NCBI GenBank assembly: GCA_026874595.1
Contig: CM049313.1
Span: 37,140,159-37,204,158, forward strand
Source of the DNA: Sipunculus nudus
Lineage: Eukaryota; Annelida; Sipuncula; Golfingiida; Sipunculidae
Length of the DNA: 64,000 nucleotides
Reading direction: 5' to 3'
Part shown: positions 12,181-25,560 of the stretch, in pieces
Numbering within the stretch: the first letter of the stretch is position 1
How the letters are laid out: every line of letters starts with the position of its first letter
Program-made: the position numbers and the translations under genes
The notes under the pieces: model-generated
Databases searched by the model: none
Told to the model about the DNA's origin: nothing
The model's input: only the letters and a program-made list of their open reading frames with translations

Positions 12181-13734
12181 CAAACTCCTCTTAAAGTATT
12201 TAATGGTATTGAGATTTCGATGGGAAATGCCACAACTGGCTAGATTCCTGCACACCCACTACGGTACTACCATAAGCCATCACATGATGGTTTCCCTATG
12301 ATGTTAGCGTTTTTTAAAATCTGGAGCTCAGACTTCTTTCACAGCTGATACTCTTCTACATCCCTCGAGCTTAACTGAATGTTACAACACTGATGATGAT
12401 TAAAATACTAGTATATGGAACAAGAGAAAACAATCAATCAGCAAAGATATTAATGTTATACTAGTTTGTTAGGCTAAATGAAGGTTTAGCTGCAGAAAAT
12501 TCATGGTCATATATATACAACTGCTAGTTGGTGATCATTATATGTTGTAAATTTTTTTATCAGTGCATGCCTTGTTACAAGATTTACATTTTATGCTGCT
12601 GCCGCCTAATGTGGCACCATTCTCATGTAAGAATTTGAAATAACTCTAGACCAATACTGTCTATTTATGAGCCAATGTTTACTGCATTTCAGTTGTTAAC
12701 CTGTAATTCTGGTGTATAAAACACAACAGCACTCAAAGGCAGTGTATAACTAATGTTTAAGCATCATTGTACAAAAAAAAATTCTGCATGCAAATGGAGC
12801 ACTCACAGCTTTTTCACTTTCAAAAAATGTCCCATTGTGGAGCATTACCAATATGATGAACACCCCTTTTATTAAGTGGAATTTATGAAAAATTTACCAG
12901 TTCACCCACAGGGTTATACTAAATTCAATGTTTGTGAAACAATCTCCTTCAAGCTATTTTATCAGTTGGAAAGCATAATGGGTGTACAAACCAGCCCCCA
13001 GCCCTGAGTGTACATGGTATAAACTGAATCAGCCGGATTTTATGTAAGACACCTGTGTGGGATTAGGGCGTAAGCAGAACACTGGAAAACAGCAGAAAAA
13101 CATAGAGAAAAAAAAGAGTTCAAAATGATGAATTTGGTTTCCCTTTAAACCCTCAGGCTGATGCATGGCTGCATCTTCTAATCACTGAATTGAAATCATT
13201 CATTCCACATCTAATTTATCCATGCTTTCCAAATCTAAATGCTGGCCAGTTTTTCCATTACAGCCTTAAGCTTGCTGCATATATCCCAGTCAGTGTGGCA
13301 TTCATTACCTGCAAGAAAAAAGGGATGTTAAATCTAACATATTCTATCATACGCAGCACACCCTTAAATTTGATGTATGGGGACCTTATGGCCCCAGTAA
13401 ACCATCTTTATTGCGTACCTTGTTTGCTTTTTTGCAGATTTTCAGAAAAGTTTGTGTGGTCATATCAGAGGAAAAGGAAAGATAAAAATGGGAAACACAG
13501 GAACATCGCTCATGACAGATGAAATCTTTACTGGCTACTAAATCAAATATTTACATCTTACGCTGTAAGTTGCTAAGCAAAAGTTTTTAGAAAAGGAATG
13601 TTGCCGTGTTAGCAGTAGGGATATAATGTAAACATGAGGAGAACAATTTTAAAAAGCACTGTTATAGAGGTTTATGGAGAAATTAAATGAATATAGGGGT
13701 CTTTGTTATGAAACATCAATAAAAAAGCTTATTA
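12181..13734. other. Unique AT-rich DNA, no gene seen
   Basis: No tandem repeat and no recognisable element. The open frame at 13190-13522 looks like chance: hydrophobic, AT-driven composition and no known domain. Confidence 0.5.
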
Positions 13735-14975
13735 CAGACGGTGGATGTATTGAGGTTCTAACACTGTTGTACTCTGTCATATTAAAAGTGAACCTGTTCC
13801 ATGGTACCTGGTCATCATGATCTCTAATGTACTTCATCATAATGAAAGGGGTCCTGGTCAACTGTACTTGCTCAACATGAGCTTTGATAATTAAAATGTA
13901 CTTCAACATAATGAAAGGGACCCTGGTCTAAAGTGCTCACTCAACATAAGCTTTGATACACATAGTGTAGTTTATCATACTGAAAGACACCCTTGTCCCC
14001 ATGTACTTGCTAATCATGAGCTTTAATTATAGTGTTCTTCGTCATACTGAAAGACCCCTTGTCCCCATGTACTTGCTAATAATGAGCTTTAATTATAGTA
14101 AACTTTGCCATACTGAAAGACACCCTAGTCCCCATGTACTTGCTAATCATGAGCTTTAATTAAAGTGTACTTCGTCATACTAAAAGACACCCTTGTCCCC
14201 TTGTACTTGCTTATCATGATCTTTAATTATAGTGTTCTTCGTCATACTGAAAGACACCCTTGTCCCCATGTACTTGCTAATCATGAGCTTTAATTATAGT
14301 GTACTTCGTCATACTAAAAGTCACCCTGGTCCCCATGTAATTGTTAATCATGAGCAATAATTATAGTGTACTTCATCATACTGAAAGACACCCTGGTCCC
14401 CATGTACTTGTTAATCATGAGCTATAATTATAGTGTACTTCATCATACTGAAAGACACCCTTGTCCCCATGTACTTGCTAATCATGAGCTTTAATTACAT
14501 TGTATTTCATCATACTAAAAGTCACCCTGGTCCCCATGTACTTGCTAATCATGAGCATTAATTATAGTGTACTTCATCATACTGAAAGACACCCTGGTCC
14601 CCATGTACTTGTTAATTATGAGCTTTAATTACATTGTATTTCATCAATCTAAAAGACATCCTGGCCCCATGTACTGGCTTATCATTAGCTTTATTTACAG
14701 TGTACTTCATCCTATAGTGAGACAGTTCAGTTTGCTTTTATATGCAATCTGTAACATTATATTCTCAGTCTGAGGTCTAGTCAGGATATTTTGACAAATT
14801 GACTTGGATCTCATTCCATTACTCACTGATTCTGAGCTCTCTAACTATGATGTACTTAGTCATAATGACAAAGATTGCAGTCAATTGTACTCAATCACTT
14901 GAGCTCTTTCTCAAGTATATTTTGTCACACTGGTAGAGATTCTATAGTTAAATTTACTTAATCAAGTGATAAGTT
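13735..14975 (+). repeat. Minisatellite, ~67-bp unit
   Basis: The unit runs from CATACTGAAAGACACCCT through GTCCCCATGTACTTGCTAAT to GAGCTTTAATTATAGTGT. Central copies (about 13970-14650) are nearly identical, while copies at both edges (13735-13960 and 14700-14975) are strongly diverged, as expected when an array is homogenised from its middle. About 17 copies can be traced. Confidence 0.9.
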
Positions 14976-15329
14976 CTGAATCGTTGAGAAAGAGACCATA
15001 CTTGGAATGATGGGTTTCACTCACTTTCAACATTTACATTTGCACCTATTTGTAATTCTACATTAAAATAAGAAAAGTTGTAAAAATGTAAGACAGACAA
15101 ATGTCATGATTTCCTTAGTTCACATTTCTGAAATGTTAGGACTTTTTAAATACTTAATTTAAATTTTCAATATATATGAGTTTATTCATGACTGGATTTT
15201 TTTAAGTGGCTCCTATTTTTAATATTTTATTAATAAGAAGAAAAAAAAAGAACCAAAATCTGTACATCTGGAACTCTTTTTTACATAGGCAATACAGTTA
15301 TAAAAAGCTGGGGGGATGAAGGCATATAT
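14976..15329. other. AT-rich DNA, no gene seen
   Basis: Nothing recognisable apart from short A and T runs (15160-15260). Confidence 0.5.
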
Positions 15330-15840
15330 TCCCATGCAAGTAGTCTTAAGGTTCCTCTTGGTTCAAGCAGTTGCACAGACGGAAATTGCTTCTTTGATCA
15401 TGTGGAGACACCTAGGGGTAATTGTGTGAATCAAACTTTCAACTTGATAAACCCCAGAAGGTCAGGGCTGTCCCTGATGAAACAAGTTAAGGATGCCATG
15501 AAATTCACCGTCTTTGGTCTGGAGTCTTTGATACTGGCCTCATTCTCAGTCACCTTTTGCTTCCTGGAACAAACTAAATCTGATAATCCAATTGAGGGTA
15601 TTAAGTGGTCAATGTCAGAGACCTGGGGTACAGGTGCTCTACTTCAAAGATGGTTAATTAATCAAGCTAGGCAGGCATTCTTAATGAAGGCGGTGCCATC
15701 CTACATGGCGTTGATATCAGTCTCTCATTTATCACAGCACCTGAGCTCGCATCAGGTGAGCTCTCATGTTGGAGATAACATCATGATTAAACCTGCACAT
15801 AGCAATGTCTCAAGGATAAAATTAATCCAATCATAATTAT
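15330..15840. other. Unique island with the window's longest open frame (15402-15836)
   Basis: A 144-codon frame on the plus strand (15402-15836) covers the island. The translation has no domain I recognise, no convincing amphipathic or signal features, and no splice context. The DNA is of balanced composition and non-repetitive, with words such as TTAATTAATCAAGCTAGGCA. I favour a conserved non-coding element over a gene, but a small lineage-specific protein cannot be excluded. Confidence 0.25.
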
Positions 15841-16555
15841 TTCTATTATATTTAATTATTAAGTCATTGATTTCAGTGTTTATTTCATGATATCACATGA
15901 AAAATACCTTGATCAATTTCGTTACCAATAGAGCAATCACTGAAGGCAGGAGGTGCACCTTCCTTTAACTTTTAATTTAAAATTATAAACCTGACTGGCC
16001 TATAGCTATTTCCTGATCTTTATCCTGTGTCTTACCTGGTAATACAAGTTTCTTGTCCAGACCTATACACACAATCAAAGGCGGCAGTTAAGATCAAATT
16101 TATACAAATTAATTTACTAAGGAAGGTGTGCTGCAATTACCAAGGAATTCTGCAGTCTCAATAACCATGGAAACCAGCAGTGTGATCTTAAGACAAAGAC
16201 AAAGGGTCATAAAAGATTATCTGAGGAACCTAGTGAGGGATTGTTCACAGACATATTTCATATTATTGATATACTCTGGAGTTCTTGTTATACTATTTAT
16301 TCTTATTAAGATGATTCAAACAGATAACTGATAGGCCTGTGAATTATGGAGAGCCTTAGATTTATCTGAAGATCAATTCCTAAACCTTTCATTCAATTCT
16401 CGATTCAAGTATTTGGTTTAAAATAAATTTAAATCTCCATTTATTAGGGTCATGAGATGCCAAATGGAAAGTCACAGACAAATTAAGAAGCAGAGGCCCT
16501 GCTTGCACATGTCTGTCATGACATCTCAATATTCATTTGGCTGAAATGATTCACC
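15841..16555. other. Unique DNA, no gene seen
   Basis: AT-rich and non-repetitive. No exon, RNA gene or element is recognised. Confidence 0.5.
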
Positions 16556-16858
16556 GGAGCACTGATACCTCACAATACATAGCACTGATACCTCACAATA
16601 CATAGCACTGATACCTCACAATACATAGCACTGATATCTCACAATACATAGCACTGATATCTCACAATACACAGCACTGATATCTCACAATACACAGCAC
16701 TGATATCTCACAATACATAGCACTGATATCTCACAATACACAGCACTGATATCTCACAATACATAGCACTGATATCTCACAATAAATAGCACTGATATCT
16801 CACAATACATAGCACTGATATCTCACAATACATAGCACTGATATCTCACAATACATAG
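16556..16858 (+). repeat. Minisatellite, 23-bp unit x 13
   Basis: The unit AGCACTGATATCTCACAATA followed by CAT repeats in a perfect 23-bp register. The first three copies read GATACCTC and the remainder GATATCTC, a single-base switch that marks two sub-blocks. There are no spacers, so it is not a CRISPR-like array. Confidence 0.95.
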
Positions 16859-17303
16859 TCAAAGATCCTGTTGGTATAAATCTCAATGACAATATATCAT
16901 ATATGTATTATGAGTAAGTGAAGTAGACATATGATACCTTAATGTAGACTAGCTGGTGTTGTCACTCTTGACACAAGCTTTGGGGGTACAGCCCCCTTCT
17001 TCAGGTGTAAATGAAGTTCAAACCATATATATGTATTATATTTAGTATCATATTGAGAGCAAAGTATCACAAAACATTTATCATAAGATCGTGTTACACT
17101 TCAGTCCTGAAATTCACTCATACCTCTACTTTTTGGGTTTTTTTTCAGGCAAACCCTCTGACCTCTCTGAGCTCAACACAGCTAAGAAAGATTATCTTAG
17201 TTACAGAAGCTGTTCCTTGTAGAAATACCACAATGGACGCCATGTCATTCATGCTTTGGTGCAGAACATAAGTGATCAACAGTACATTGTTTTATTCCTT
17301 TGC
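16859..17303. other. Unique DNA, no gene seen
   Basis: No recognisable coding or RNA feature. Confidence 0.5.
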
Positions 17304-18752
17304 TCCTTTTGTTTGGTCCAAATACTCTTAAAGTAATCAATTACAATTACTTTTAAAAGTAATTGATTACAATTACTTTGTATTTTCAGAAAAGTAATCA
17401 ATTACAATTACAATCATAATTACTACTTAGAAGTAATCTCAATTACTTATGTGTTATAGGACCATTTACCTCATGCAAGAACAGCTATTCGGGTTGAGAT
17501 TAGTTTCAGGTCTTAACATTTTTTTAACAGTAAATTTAACAATTTATAAAGGCACAACCTAAACAATCTACATTATAAAATGAATCACAGTAGGATATGT
17601 ACATAAAGTCGTTGTTAAATGGTAATGTCATTTTAAATTAAAGTTTATAAAACATTTCATAGTCACCACAAAACGGATCCAGATTGTGGTATATCAATGA
17701 AGCTACAATTGTTATAAAAAAAAGAAATAAATAACCTAAACATTATTATTAGGACACAAATGTGTGTTTGTTGCTTTGGGTTACCACTATATGGTTATAA
17801 ACCATCCCATTGCAATGGCCTGGTTAGAAAATGGAAAAAACTAGTTAAACATTATTACTAGTAAAGAAAAGCTTGGGTAAGTGGTTTTTGGTTACCACTT
17901 AATGGATATAAACCAGACCATTTCAATGAAGGTGTACATGGTAAATAAAGGGGAAAAACTAGTTAAACCTTATTATAAGGAAAACTTGGGTATGTGGCTT
18001 TTTGTTACTACTAAACAGATAGAAACCGTTGCATTTCAAAACAGCTGTTTTTGTATGTTTATTTACATAAAATTCATAGACTTCTTACAAATTTCCCAAA
18101 TTATTTTGAAAGTAATTTGTCATGGGCTTTGGCAACAGTACAAGTCAATAAAAATAAACTTCATAATATTGTTAACAATATGTAAACACTTTTGTAAGAC
18201 TCATTCAACCTTTTAAATCTTGTGTCTTTCATGGGGTTTATTGAAGTAATATATCATTGGTTAAAGACATTGAAATTTATCACTGAATTAAATCAACAAG
18301 ATGGTAATCTAAATAGTGTGGGGTTAACCTGAAATTTGGTTCAGGCTACCCCCAGGGTTAACTTGAAAGTGATTTCAGAAAACCGGGGGTAACCTAAGTC
18401 TTTACATTGGGAAAGTTTTGATGGGAAACTTTTTTATTCAGTCAAAATTAACTAGTATCCTGAGATAATAAACATATATATGTGCCTTTGAAGTACATGA
18501 GGAACAACCGTGGGAAATTGATTAATAGCAAGGTATGCTTAATAAATTTGACGGTTTTATAGAATTATTCATATGAGACAAACATTTCCAAAGTAATTGA
18601 AAAGTAACTGTTCATACAATAACTTTTCAAAACAATTGATTACAATTACAATTACTTTCCAGTATTAGAAAATGTAATCGATGACAAATTTACTTGAAAA
18701 AGTAATTGTAATTCAATTACTTCAAATACAATTACTTTTGGACCCAACTCTG
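17304..18752. mobile_element. Decayed hAT-like non-autonomous element
   Basis: The right end, read inward on the minus strand, is CAGAGTTGGGTCCAAAAGTA. The left end has the matching but worn word GTTTGGTCCAAATACTCTTA (17312-17331). Both ends carry subterminal clusters of AAGTAATTGATTACAATTAC-type words (17330-17455 and 18595-18740) in both orientations. CAGAGTTGGG with AT-rich subterminal repeats fits hAT-type ends. The interior has about three units of ~110 bp (17745-18040) containing GGTTACCACT and AAAACTAGTTAAAC. No transposase and no clear target duplication are seen. Confidence 0.5.
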
Positions 18753-18939
18753 ATGTACAGAATATATATATGTATGAGTGGAAGTCACAGTGTGGGATTC
18801 CTCAGAAATTTCATATACTGAGTAGTTATTATTATCATTTTTAGCACCAGCAGTATTAAGGGACAGGTCAATGGCCTGTGGGTGGCACTGACTATTGAAT
18901 GTGGTTAATGGTAGCCATATACAAAATTTTGAATGCCTT

Positions 18940-19135
18940 ATTAATAGGCCTTGAAGTTCAACATATTTATGGAAAGGAGTAATCCAGTCATACCAGTACC
19001 CATATTTAAGACAAGAGAGCCAATCTCAAAGGTTCTACGAAAATATCCCCATTTTTCGTAAGATGCTCTGGTAGGTTCTGAACCACAAACCTTCAGGTCC
19101 AAAGTGCATCGTCTTAACCACTGTCTTAACCAGTA
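18940..19135 (-). mobile_element. tRNA-derived SINE fragment
   Basis: On the minus strand, AGTGGTTAAGACGATGC (A-box region) is followed about 30 nt later by GTGGTTCAGAACC (B-box region), the usual head of a tRNA-derived SINE. The non-tRNA body follows at lower coordinates. A 25-nt hairpin (TACGAAAA / TTTTCGTA, 19036-19060) sits just after the head. No tail or target duplication is evident. It could also be a tRNA pseudogene, but the sequence continuing past the head favours a SINE. Confidence 0.5.
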
Positions 19136-21429
19136 TTTCAAATTATTCTTTAAAATCAATCTGCTTCAGTCAGTATGAAAAATGCCGTCTTTCACTGAGA
19201 AAAAACATGAAACAATAGAGGCTCTTTCAGTGCAGATTTCCTTACATAACTTTCAAAAACAGCCTGTCCCTATTTGTCTTATTATATTAAAGGTTTGTCT
19301 GTCTTGACTGATTCTATAAATAGAAACAAGCATGCTCAGCCAGGCAAACTGAGGAGAGCCACTGGGAAATCTATTAAACCCACATGGTTCAATTAAAATC
19401 ATGAAAATACGGCTGGCACAGCAGAAGACCAATGGAGCATTCACTCACAGTAATCAGGCTTACTATAGGTCTAGAAGTCAATGCACTATCCGTTCCCTGG
19501 AATTTAAATAGAAATAACTGAAAAAAGGCCCCAAACTCATGTTTCATTATGGTTTTTCAATTGGTAATCAGAGAAAAAAAATTACTTCATGCCTTATCAA
19601 ACTGTCACATCTGCAGGTAGAAAAATTATCTTTATGGAGCTGATGGTTTGATGATATTTCAGGTCTTATGAAATTTATTAAAAGCCACAGTTAAATGTTT
19701 TTTGGTGATTCATTTTTTTTCATGATAAATAATTAAAGGTTGTTCCAAATACCGGCATCATATGCGTAAATTTGAACAAGAAATGTCTGCATGTTTATAA
19801 ACCACAGAAGGAGTAATAATTTAAGCCTTTATCACTTTTTAGCAGGGATTCTCCCAGACTTGATTAAAATTTAGATGCAAGCTCTTTCAGCTGGAAAGGC
19901 CTAAAATGTCCAAGGCCAGAATTAACATGTAACCTTCATAACTACATGAAATAGCTGCCAGTGCCTCTTATGTTAAAGCCCAGCTGGCATCTGAACTCAT
20001 ATATGTTTTTTGTAGCTTTCTGTCATTGTAAGATTAAAACATGACTGAATTTGCCAAATGCTTAGCAGGTGTGCTTGACTTTCAATTTGGTTTTCCAGAA
20101 GATATTACCGTATTTGCTCAGTATAGGACAACAAATTTTATCCTATAAATATTTGACAAAGAAGGGGGGCCATCTTATACACGGGTACAAGTTTTTCAGC
20201 ATCCTCGGGGGCCAAGGATAATTTACGGCAATCAGTATTATTGCATCGGTTGAACTGGACACTGTTCTATTGGTGATCATATCCGTGCACATAGTTAAAT
20301 AATTGATAAGAAAAGGTTTGCCTTTTTGCATTGTCACAGGGATTTTAAAGGAATCATAATATGAAAGCCCTTCTGACAGTAAAGACAGTGATTTTCCGCA
20401 ATCGAAGATGGAAACGCGGAACTGACAGACTGAAACAGAATTCCCAATCCTGGAAATATATAATTTTTAATGTATTTTTTTGCCAAAATTTTCTTGGTAG
20501 TGATCATAGAACTCTAGCAGCAAAGAGTTCATGTCTTCACCTCTGTTTTTCTGTCTGTTTGTTTGTCTCTGTTTGTTCACAAAGTATGTCTGAAGACCAG
20601 TTCTCAATGAATTATAATGAAATTGTTGATGGGCCAAAGACAACATGATTAAATCAATAAAATATGGGAGCAAAATTGAATGCAGATCCAGCTAAATTCA
20701 TCCATTTTTTTCTGTTTAACCTCACTCTCTTTTCTGAGAATTCTAAATGAGATTTTGTTGAATGGTAGCCTTAGGCCACGTAATATGTGATTGAATTTAG
20801 GTTGCCAAATGTATACCCTCTCTAAGTGCTTCATCGATTACCTCTGAAGTACCCTCCATCTGTAAACCTTAAAACTTTGTGATGTTCTTCCATTATCAGA
20901 GGCATGTCCAAACCATATTCAGTACCTCAGGTGATAATATAACATATTGAGTTTGTAGTAAACTGTCTGTGTGATAAGCATGGACAGTGATCACTGGCAT
21001 GAACCAAGTGACATCCCACAGTGATTGGCTGACCTCGGTGACAAGCAGATAGTACTTAATTAGTAGGTGCTGTTTAAATACACTAGTGCCCTTACATCTT
21101 AATGAAAAGCTAGGTACATCCAAATAAACAATTACTGAAAAGGTATTTCATTTAAACAGCTGCGTTTAATACCAGTTGGGATAAAAGTAGTGAACTAAAC
21201 AATTCAGTTTACAGGAAATATGTTGATTATATTCTAGTCTAAGGTGCCTTTTGCTGAAATGTGTAGTTGTTCAAATCAGTCCCATAATAATTATGCTTTG
21301 CTAATAATTAGGTATCTTCATAAATCAAAATCTGCCTTGAACTTGCTATCAGTAAATGTAGACATAAAGACACTGTAGAGAAGACATTAAGTAGTGTATC
21401 AGGTTTAATCTGTGAAGCGGATGCCCAGC
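19136..21429. other. Mostly unique DNA, no gene seen
   Basis: Low-repeat sequence. No exon-like block with splice borders is recognised. A moderately complex stretch around 19850-20340 could be conserved but shows no decisive motif. Confidence 0.45.
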
Positions 21430-21960
21430 TAGTAACTGAAGCAAAGAGAAGGAGAAAGCCATAATGAAGCAGGTGCATTTGTTTTTACTACGGTTCTTAT
21501 CCCTTGGCTTTCGTCCAGAGGGGGTATTTTGTTCACTGTCGGCTACTCATTTATTTTGTATAAACCTTGGATCTCTGTAAATCATACCTATGTGTCTTGA
21601 AGAAAAGATTTTTGTAACCACACCTCCACAATACTAGTAAAACAATACACAACTCAAAAGTACTGATTTGTTTTAACCATGCCCCAACCATACAATGCTA
21701 AAACAATACACAACCAAGTCCCTGTCGATGCGTGTGTGCTCGCATGCTGATAACTCCAGGATGACATGATAGAAAGCCATGGTCTCAAGGATAATCTGTT
21801 TATCTTACCATCCCTACATGCAATATTATCATAAATAACACGCTCCAGCTCAAGCTAGCTACGCACGGCCTTCAATCAGTCTGTTTTATTGCAGCATGTG
21901 AACAATTGTCTGTACCTTAGCTCTGGACTTGAAACAATCATCTGAAAAACAACCGTCCAG
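21430..21960. other. GC-richer unique island, candidate conserved non-coding element
   Basis: Non-repetitive block with words such as CAAGCTAGCTACGCACGGCC and balanced composition inside AT-rich DNA. No open frame of note. Confidence 0.25.
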
Positions 21961-22090
21961 GGAATATGAGTACAGGAAGTTATTGTCTGGGGAGATGACT
22001 TTCAAACTAATCTCTATTCTTCTGTACCCTACTACCCTCGTATTACCCACTCCAGCTTTACCCAGGAAATCTCTGCTCTATAGTGTGCAG

Positions 22091-22144
22091 TATGATCTGG
22101 TAATGAAATATGATCTGGTAATGAAGTATGATCTGGTAAGGAAG
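22091..22144 (+). repeat. Tandem repeat, 18-bp unit x 3
   Basis: TATGATCTGGTAATGAAR is repeated three times. The last copy has AAGGAAG in place of AATGAAG. Confidence 0.95.
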
Positions 22145-22597
22145 TGCTTAATTATTATAACATATCATCATGACCCAGATTTATCAGCATCAGCATGCAG
22201 ACAAATTTATTATTACAACATGTGTGGTTATAACTAAAATTTTCCTGTTGAAGCATCAGATCAGATGACTGAATTAAAGTATCAACTCTTCTGAAATATA
22301 CTCTAATAAGTTTGTTGTCTGACCTTCTCATAAAATTTCCCTTGTAAAGTAGTAACATGACTATGAGTGATATTCAGTTGAAAGAACTGATCATAAGACC
22401 ACTTTTTTTCTGGTTGTAAACATTAAGTCTAAATCAGTAGAAAGTCCTATTTAACCATACAGTTTTCCTTGTCACCAAGAAACTGCTAGTACTGGTAATC
22501 TTTACTCAAGACACTGAACTCTGTGTGAGATATATACTAACTTCTTGAAAATCACTTGAAAACTTCTTGAAAATCATGCTGGGCATCATTCACAAGA

Positions 22598-22800
22598 ATC
22601 TTTTTGATGGGTAACTATTTTAAAATATTGTAACATTGTACAAATAACTCTTTTTAAAGGATAACTTTTTCAAATTATTGTAACATTGTTCAAATAACTC
22701 TTTTTAAAGGTTAACTATTTTAAAATACTGTAACATTGTACAAATATCTCTTTTTAAAGGATAACCATTTCAAAATATTGTAACATTGTATAAATAACAA
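22598..22800 (+). repeat. Tandem repeat, 50-bp unit x 4
   Basis: The unit CTCTTTTTAAAGGATAAC followed by a T/A-rich stretch and TTGTAACATTGTACAAATA starts at 22648, 22698 and 22748, plus a diverged first copy. Confidence 0.9.
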
Positions 22801-22929
22801 TAAAATAACCAATGTGTACCACGTTGAAGACTATCATGTGTGTGTGAACATATTTTATTTATTTATTAATATATGATGCATACAGAACACATTAATCAAG
22901 AGGTGCTACATTGTAACAAGGAATCCAGT

Positions 22930-23640
22930 AAATCCAACTAAGTGACAACAGGTCTGAACAACAAGGTCATGGTGTTCATTCTACCCCAGTGTTGGACTGA
23001 ACACAACCTTGATAAGGAAACTGCCACAGAACTTGAAATATCAAGCCTACCTGAACAAGTAATCATGGGGTCTAAACAAGGCTGATGGGGATAGACAGGC
23101 GTGAAAGGTTCAGGACCTTGAGGGTCTGATTGATACAAGCAGACGTGACAAATCTACTCAGTATCACCAGTATATGAAAGCCGGGGTTTGGACATATCCA
23201 CGATGCATCGCTACCATCTCAAGAGGATCGTTGTCATTTTACGTTCCTCTATTTTGGTGCTCTTGGGGAAGCGACGAACATAAACAGCGTCTGACTTAAG
23301 ATTCCTGTCAGGGCGAGAGATTGCTGGTCGCTGGGGGAATTGTAAGATAGATCCCTGCCACACTCTGCCAGACAACTGGGGGTTCCGCCCAAGTTTACTG
23401 GCTGACTGTGGACCACGGCTGTAATTTCACAGTGCTTTCTTCTCAAGTCCCAGCATGCATTTGGCTCTCATGTCTGGCCCAGCATACACGTCAAGCTCCG
23501 TTTTTCAACCATTCTCATTCAACTTTGCAATCTCAGGATTCTTTGAAAAACTCATCTTTCTTCCTGGCCTCCGCAGAGAGTGATAACAGCTCTGGCTCTG
23601 CATGTTTCCACTTGATACCCTGACAAACACGACGGCTACT
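22930..23640. other. GC-richer unique island, candidate conserved non-coding element
   Basis: Non-repetitive, markedly GC-richer block (for example TCTTGGGGAAGCGACGAACA). Short open frames exist on both strands, but no domain is recognised and none has matching splice borders. It may be regulatory or an unrecognised exon. Confidence 0.25.
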
Positions 23641-24839
23641 CTGATGTAATTAAATAAAACATTGTGCCATCATAGTTCATATTCAAGCAAAACATGGCAA
23701 CCCTTCAAGCAGCCTTAGGAAAGTACATCCATTCATGATATGTTATAACACATACTGCAATACTTATGATGTAGTGATATGTTAAAAGTCATAAAAATAT
23801 GATTATCCTTCTTATTTAAGTTTATTTTTTAATTTGGTAGGATAATATAGATACCAAGCTGATGGAACACAAGTTCTTCTCTAAATTTAGGTTCAATCAA
23901 ATTTTCCGGATGATCAGTCAAATTTAGAGTATTGATAATTTCAAGAAGTGCTGCAAACACAAATGTATAAAATCATATTCTTTTAGTGTACATCTAATTT
24001 AAAACATGTAATAATTACATATAATCTTATTTTCCATAAACTTATCCAATATAGATCTTGATAAATGTGGCGTTTACCAATGAAAGGTCTGCTTTTATAA
24101 TATATGGTTTAAATATAAATACAGAAACAGAAATGGCAGAACTGGACAGACAGCTTTGTCTCCTTGACCTAAACATTTAATTATCATATTATGATCAAAA
24201 CTGCTGGTAAAAAACTGGTTTACCTGTGAAGTACACATGATTTTAAGCTCTCTGGTTCAGACTTAGTAAATACAAAAGTCAATCTAAAAAGACTGCACCA
24301 TTTGTATGAAACCTATGATCCAAGACTAAAAATATGCAAAAAATTTAATGACAAAATTTCAAAGGAATCTTATGAAATGTTCTACAACCTTGACCTGTGA
24401 TCCAGAAGCCAAAAAAGACCAGCTGGAAGAAAAAATTCACACTCAAAATTTTATAGTATTCTCTGGTGTTGCTCTTTCTACATATTGCAGTCATGACAAT
24501 GGATGGATTGTAAATATATAATGTCCTTTCTTGAGGTCTGGCCAATTAATTCTATTTATTTAATTCCAATTATTTAGAAATTTCATGTATTGTAACTGAG
24601 TGCAAAATTAGGCCAAACTCTAAAGCAGGCAACCTTGAGGAGTCAGACAGAAATATGTGATTCACAGAAAAAAAAATGATGAATGAACTGACACGTTTTA
24701 CTCTCATATATGTCCCAAAAAATCTGACTTGTATTAAAATACAACAATACTTAAAAAGTTAAAAGTATATAATACATAAGGTAAAACATAAGACACAAGT
24801 CAACACAAGTTAATGTTCTTATGTATGTCCTAGTTTTTT
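23641..24839. other. AT-rich DNA, no gene seen
   Basis: No repeat or coding feature recognised. Confidence 0.5.
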
Positions 24840-25560
24840 ATGATCAACGATGCAGTCTTATTGCCTTGTCATTCACCAAATGAGCCATTAGGAAAATGCT
24901 GGCCACATTGTTTTCCCCAGTCGTGCTTCACAAATGATTTCTTAAGTGCTGCCATAGGAAATTTCCTATTATAATTTCCTTCAATGGGTGTCAATAATAG
25001 CCTATCGATCATGTCTGTATTTGAGAAACTTTCAAACATGGGGTTTTTTGGTTAACCTATTACATCTCCCGAACTTCACTATGCTTCATGCAGGAATAAA
25101 GAGACTTGCTACGGAGGCAGCCAGAAGAAAGAGGTGATGAAACAGCTATAATTCTCAATATGACATTCACCCTGCTAAGATGGTGATGTTTTACAACTTT
25201 CCCCTAGGTCTCCACTAATTAGTCATTGATGAGCGGATCCATTATTTCGAGTGCTCTTTCAATGTCAGGCTCCCCTGTTGGGCCTGCTCTCACATGCTGT
25301 GGCCTTTTTCGGCGTCCAATTTCTTTCTACAAGTTTTGTCATGAATGATTTCTATTGCCAAATGTCTGAATAGACTTGGGAAATTGGCTTTTGAGAGAAG
25401 TGGTTGAGTTTTTTTGTAAAACAATTTGAGAATGCCAATAAATTGGAGTCTGGCTGTTTTATGGATGTCTTTAAGATATATGTGACGGTGTGTGATCAGT
25501 TTTTACTGCTGCTGGCTCCCCGTTGGGTTTCTAAACATGTAGCCACCTTCAGAACTGACT
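24840..25560. other. Unique island with homeodomain-type core, candidate conserved non-coding element
   Basis: Complex, non-repetitive sequence centred on 25060-25400. It contains the palindromic homeodomain-type core CTAATTAG (25215-25222) and a nearby TCATTGATGAGCGGATCC. No open frame. A conserved enhancer is plausible but not shown. Confidence 0.3.

Noticed and set aside
13190-13522. 110-codon plus-strand frame, with a possible acceptor near 13438
   Set aside because: AT-driven hydrophobic composition, no domain, no matching donor or neighbouring exon.
16556-16858. Regular short repeats resembling a CRISPR array
   Set aside because: Units are directly adjacent 23-bp tandem copies without unique spacers, in a eukaryotic intergenic setting.
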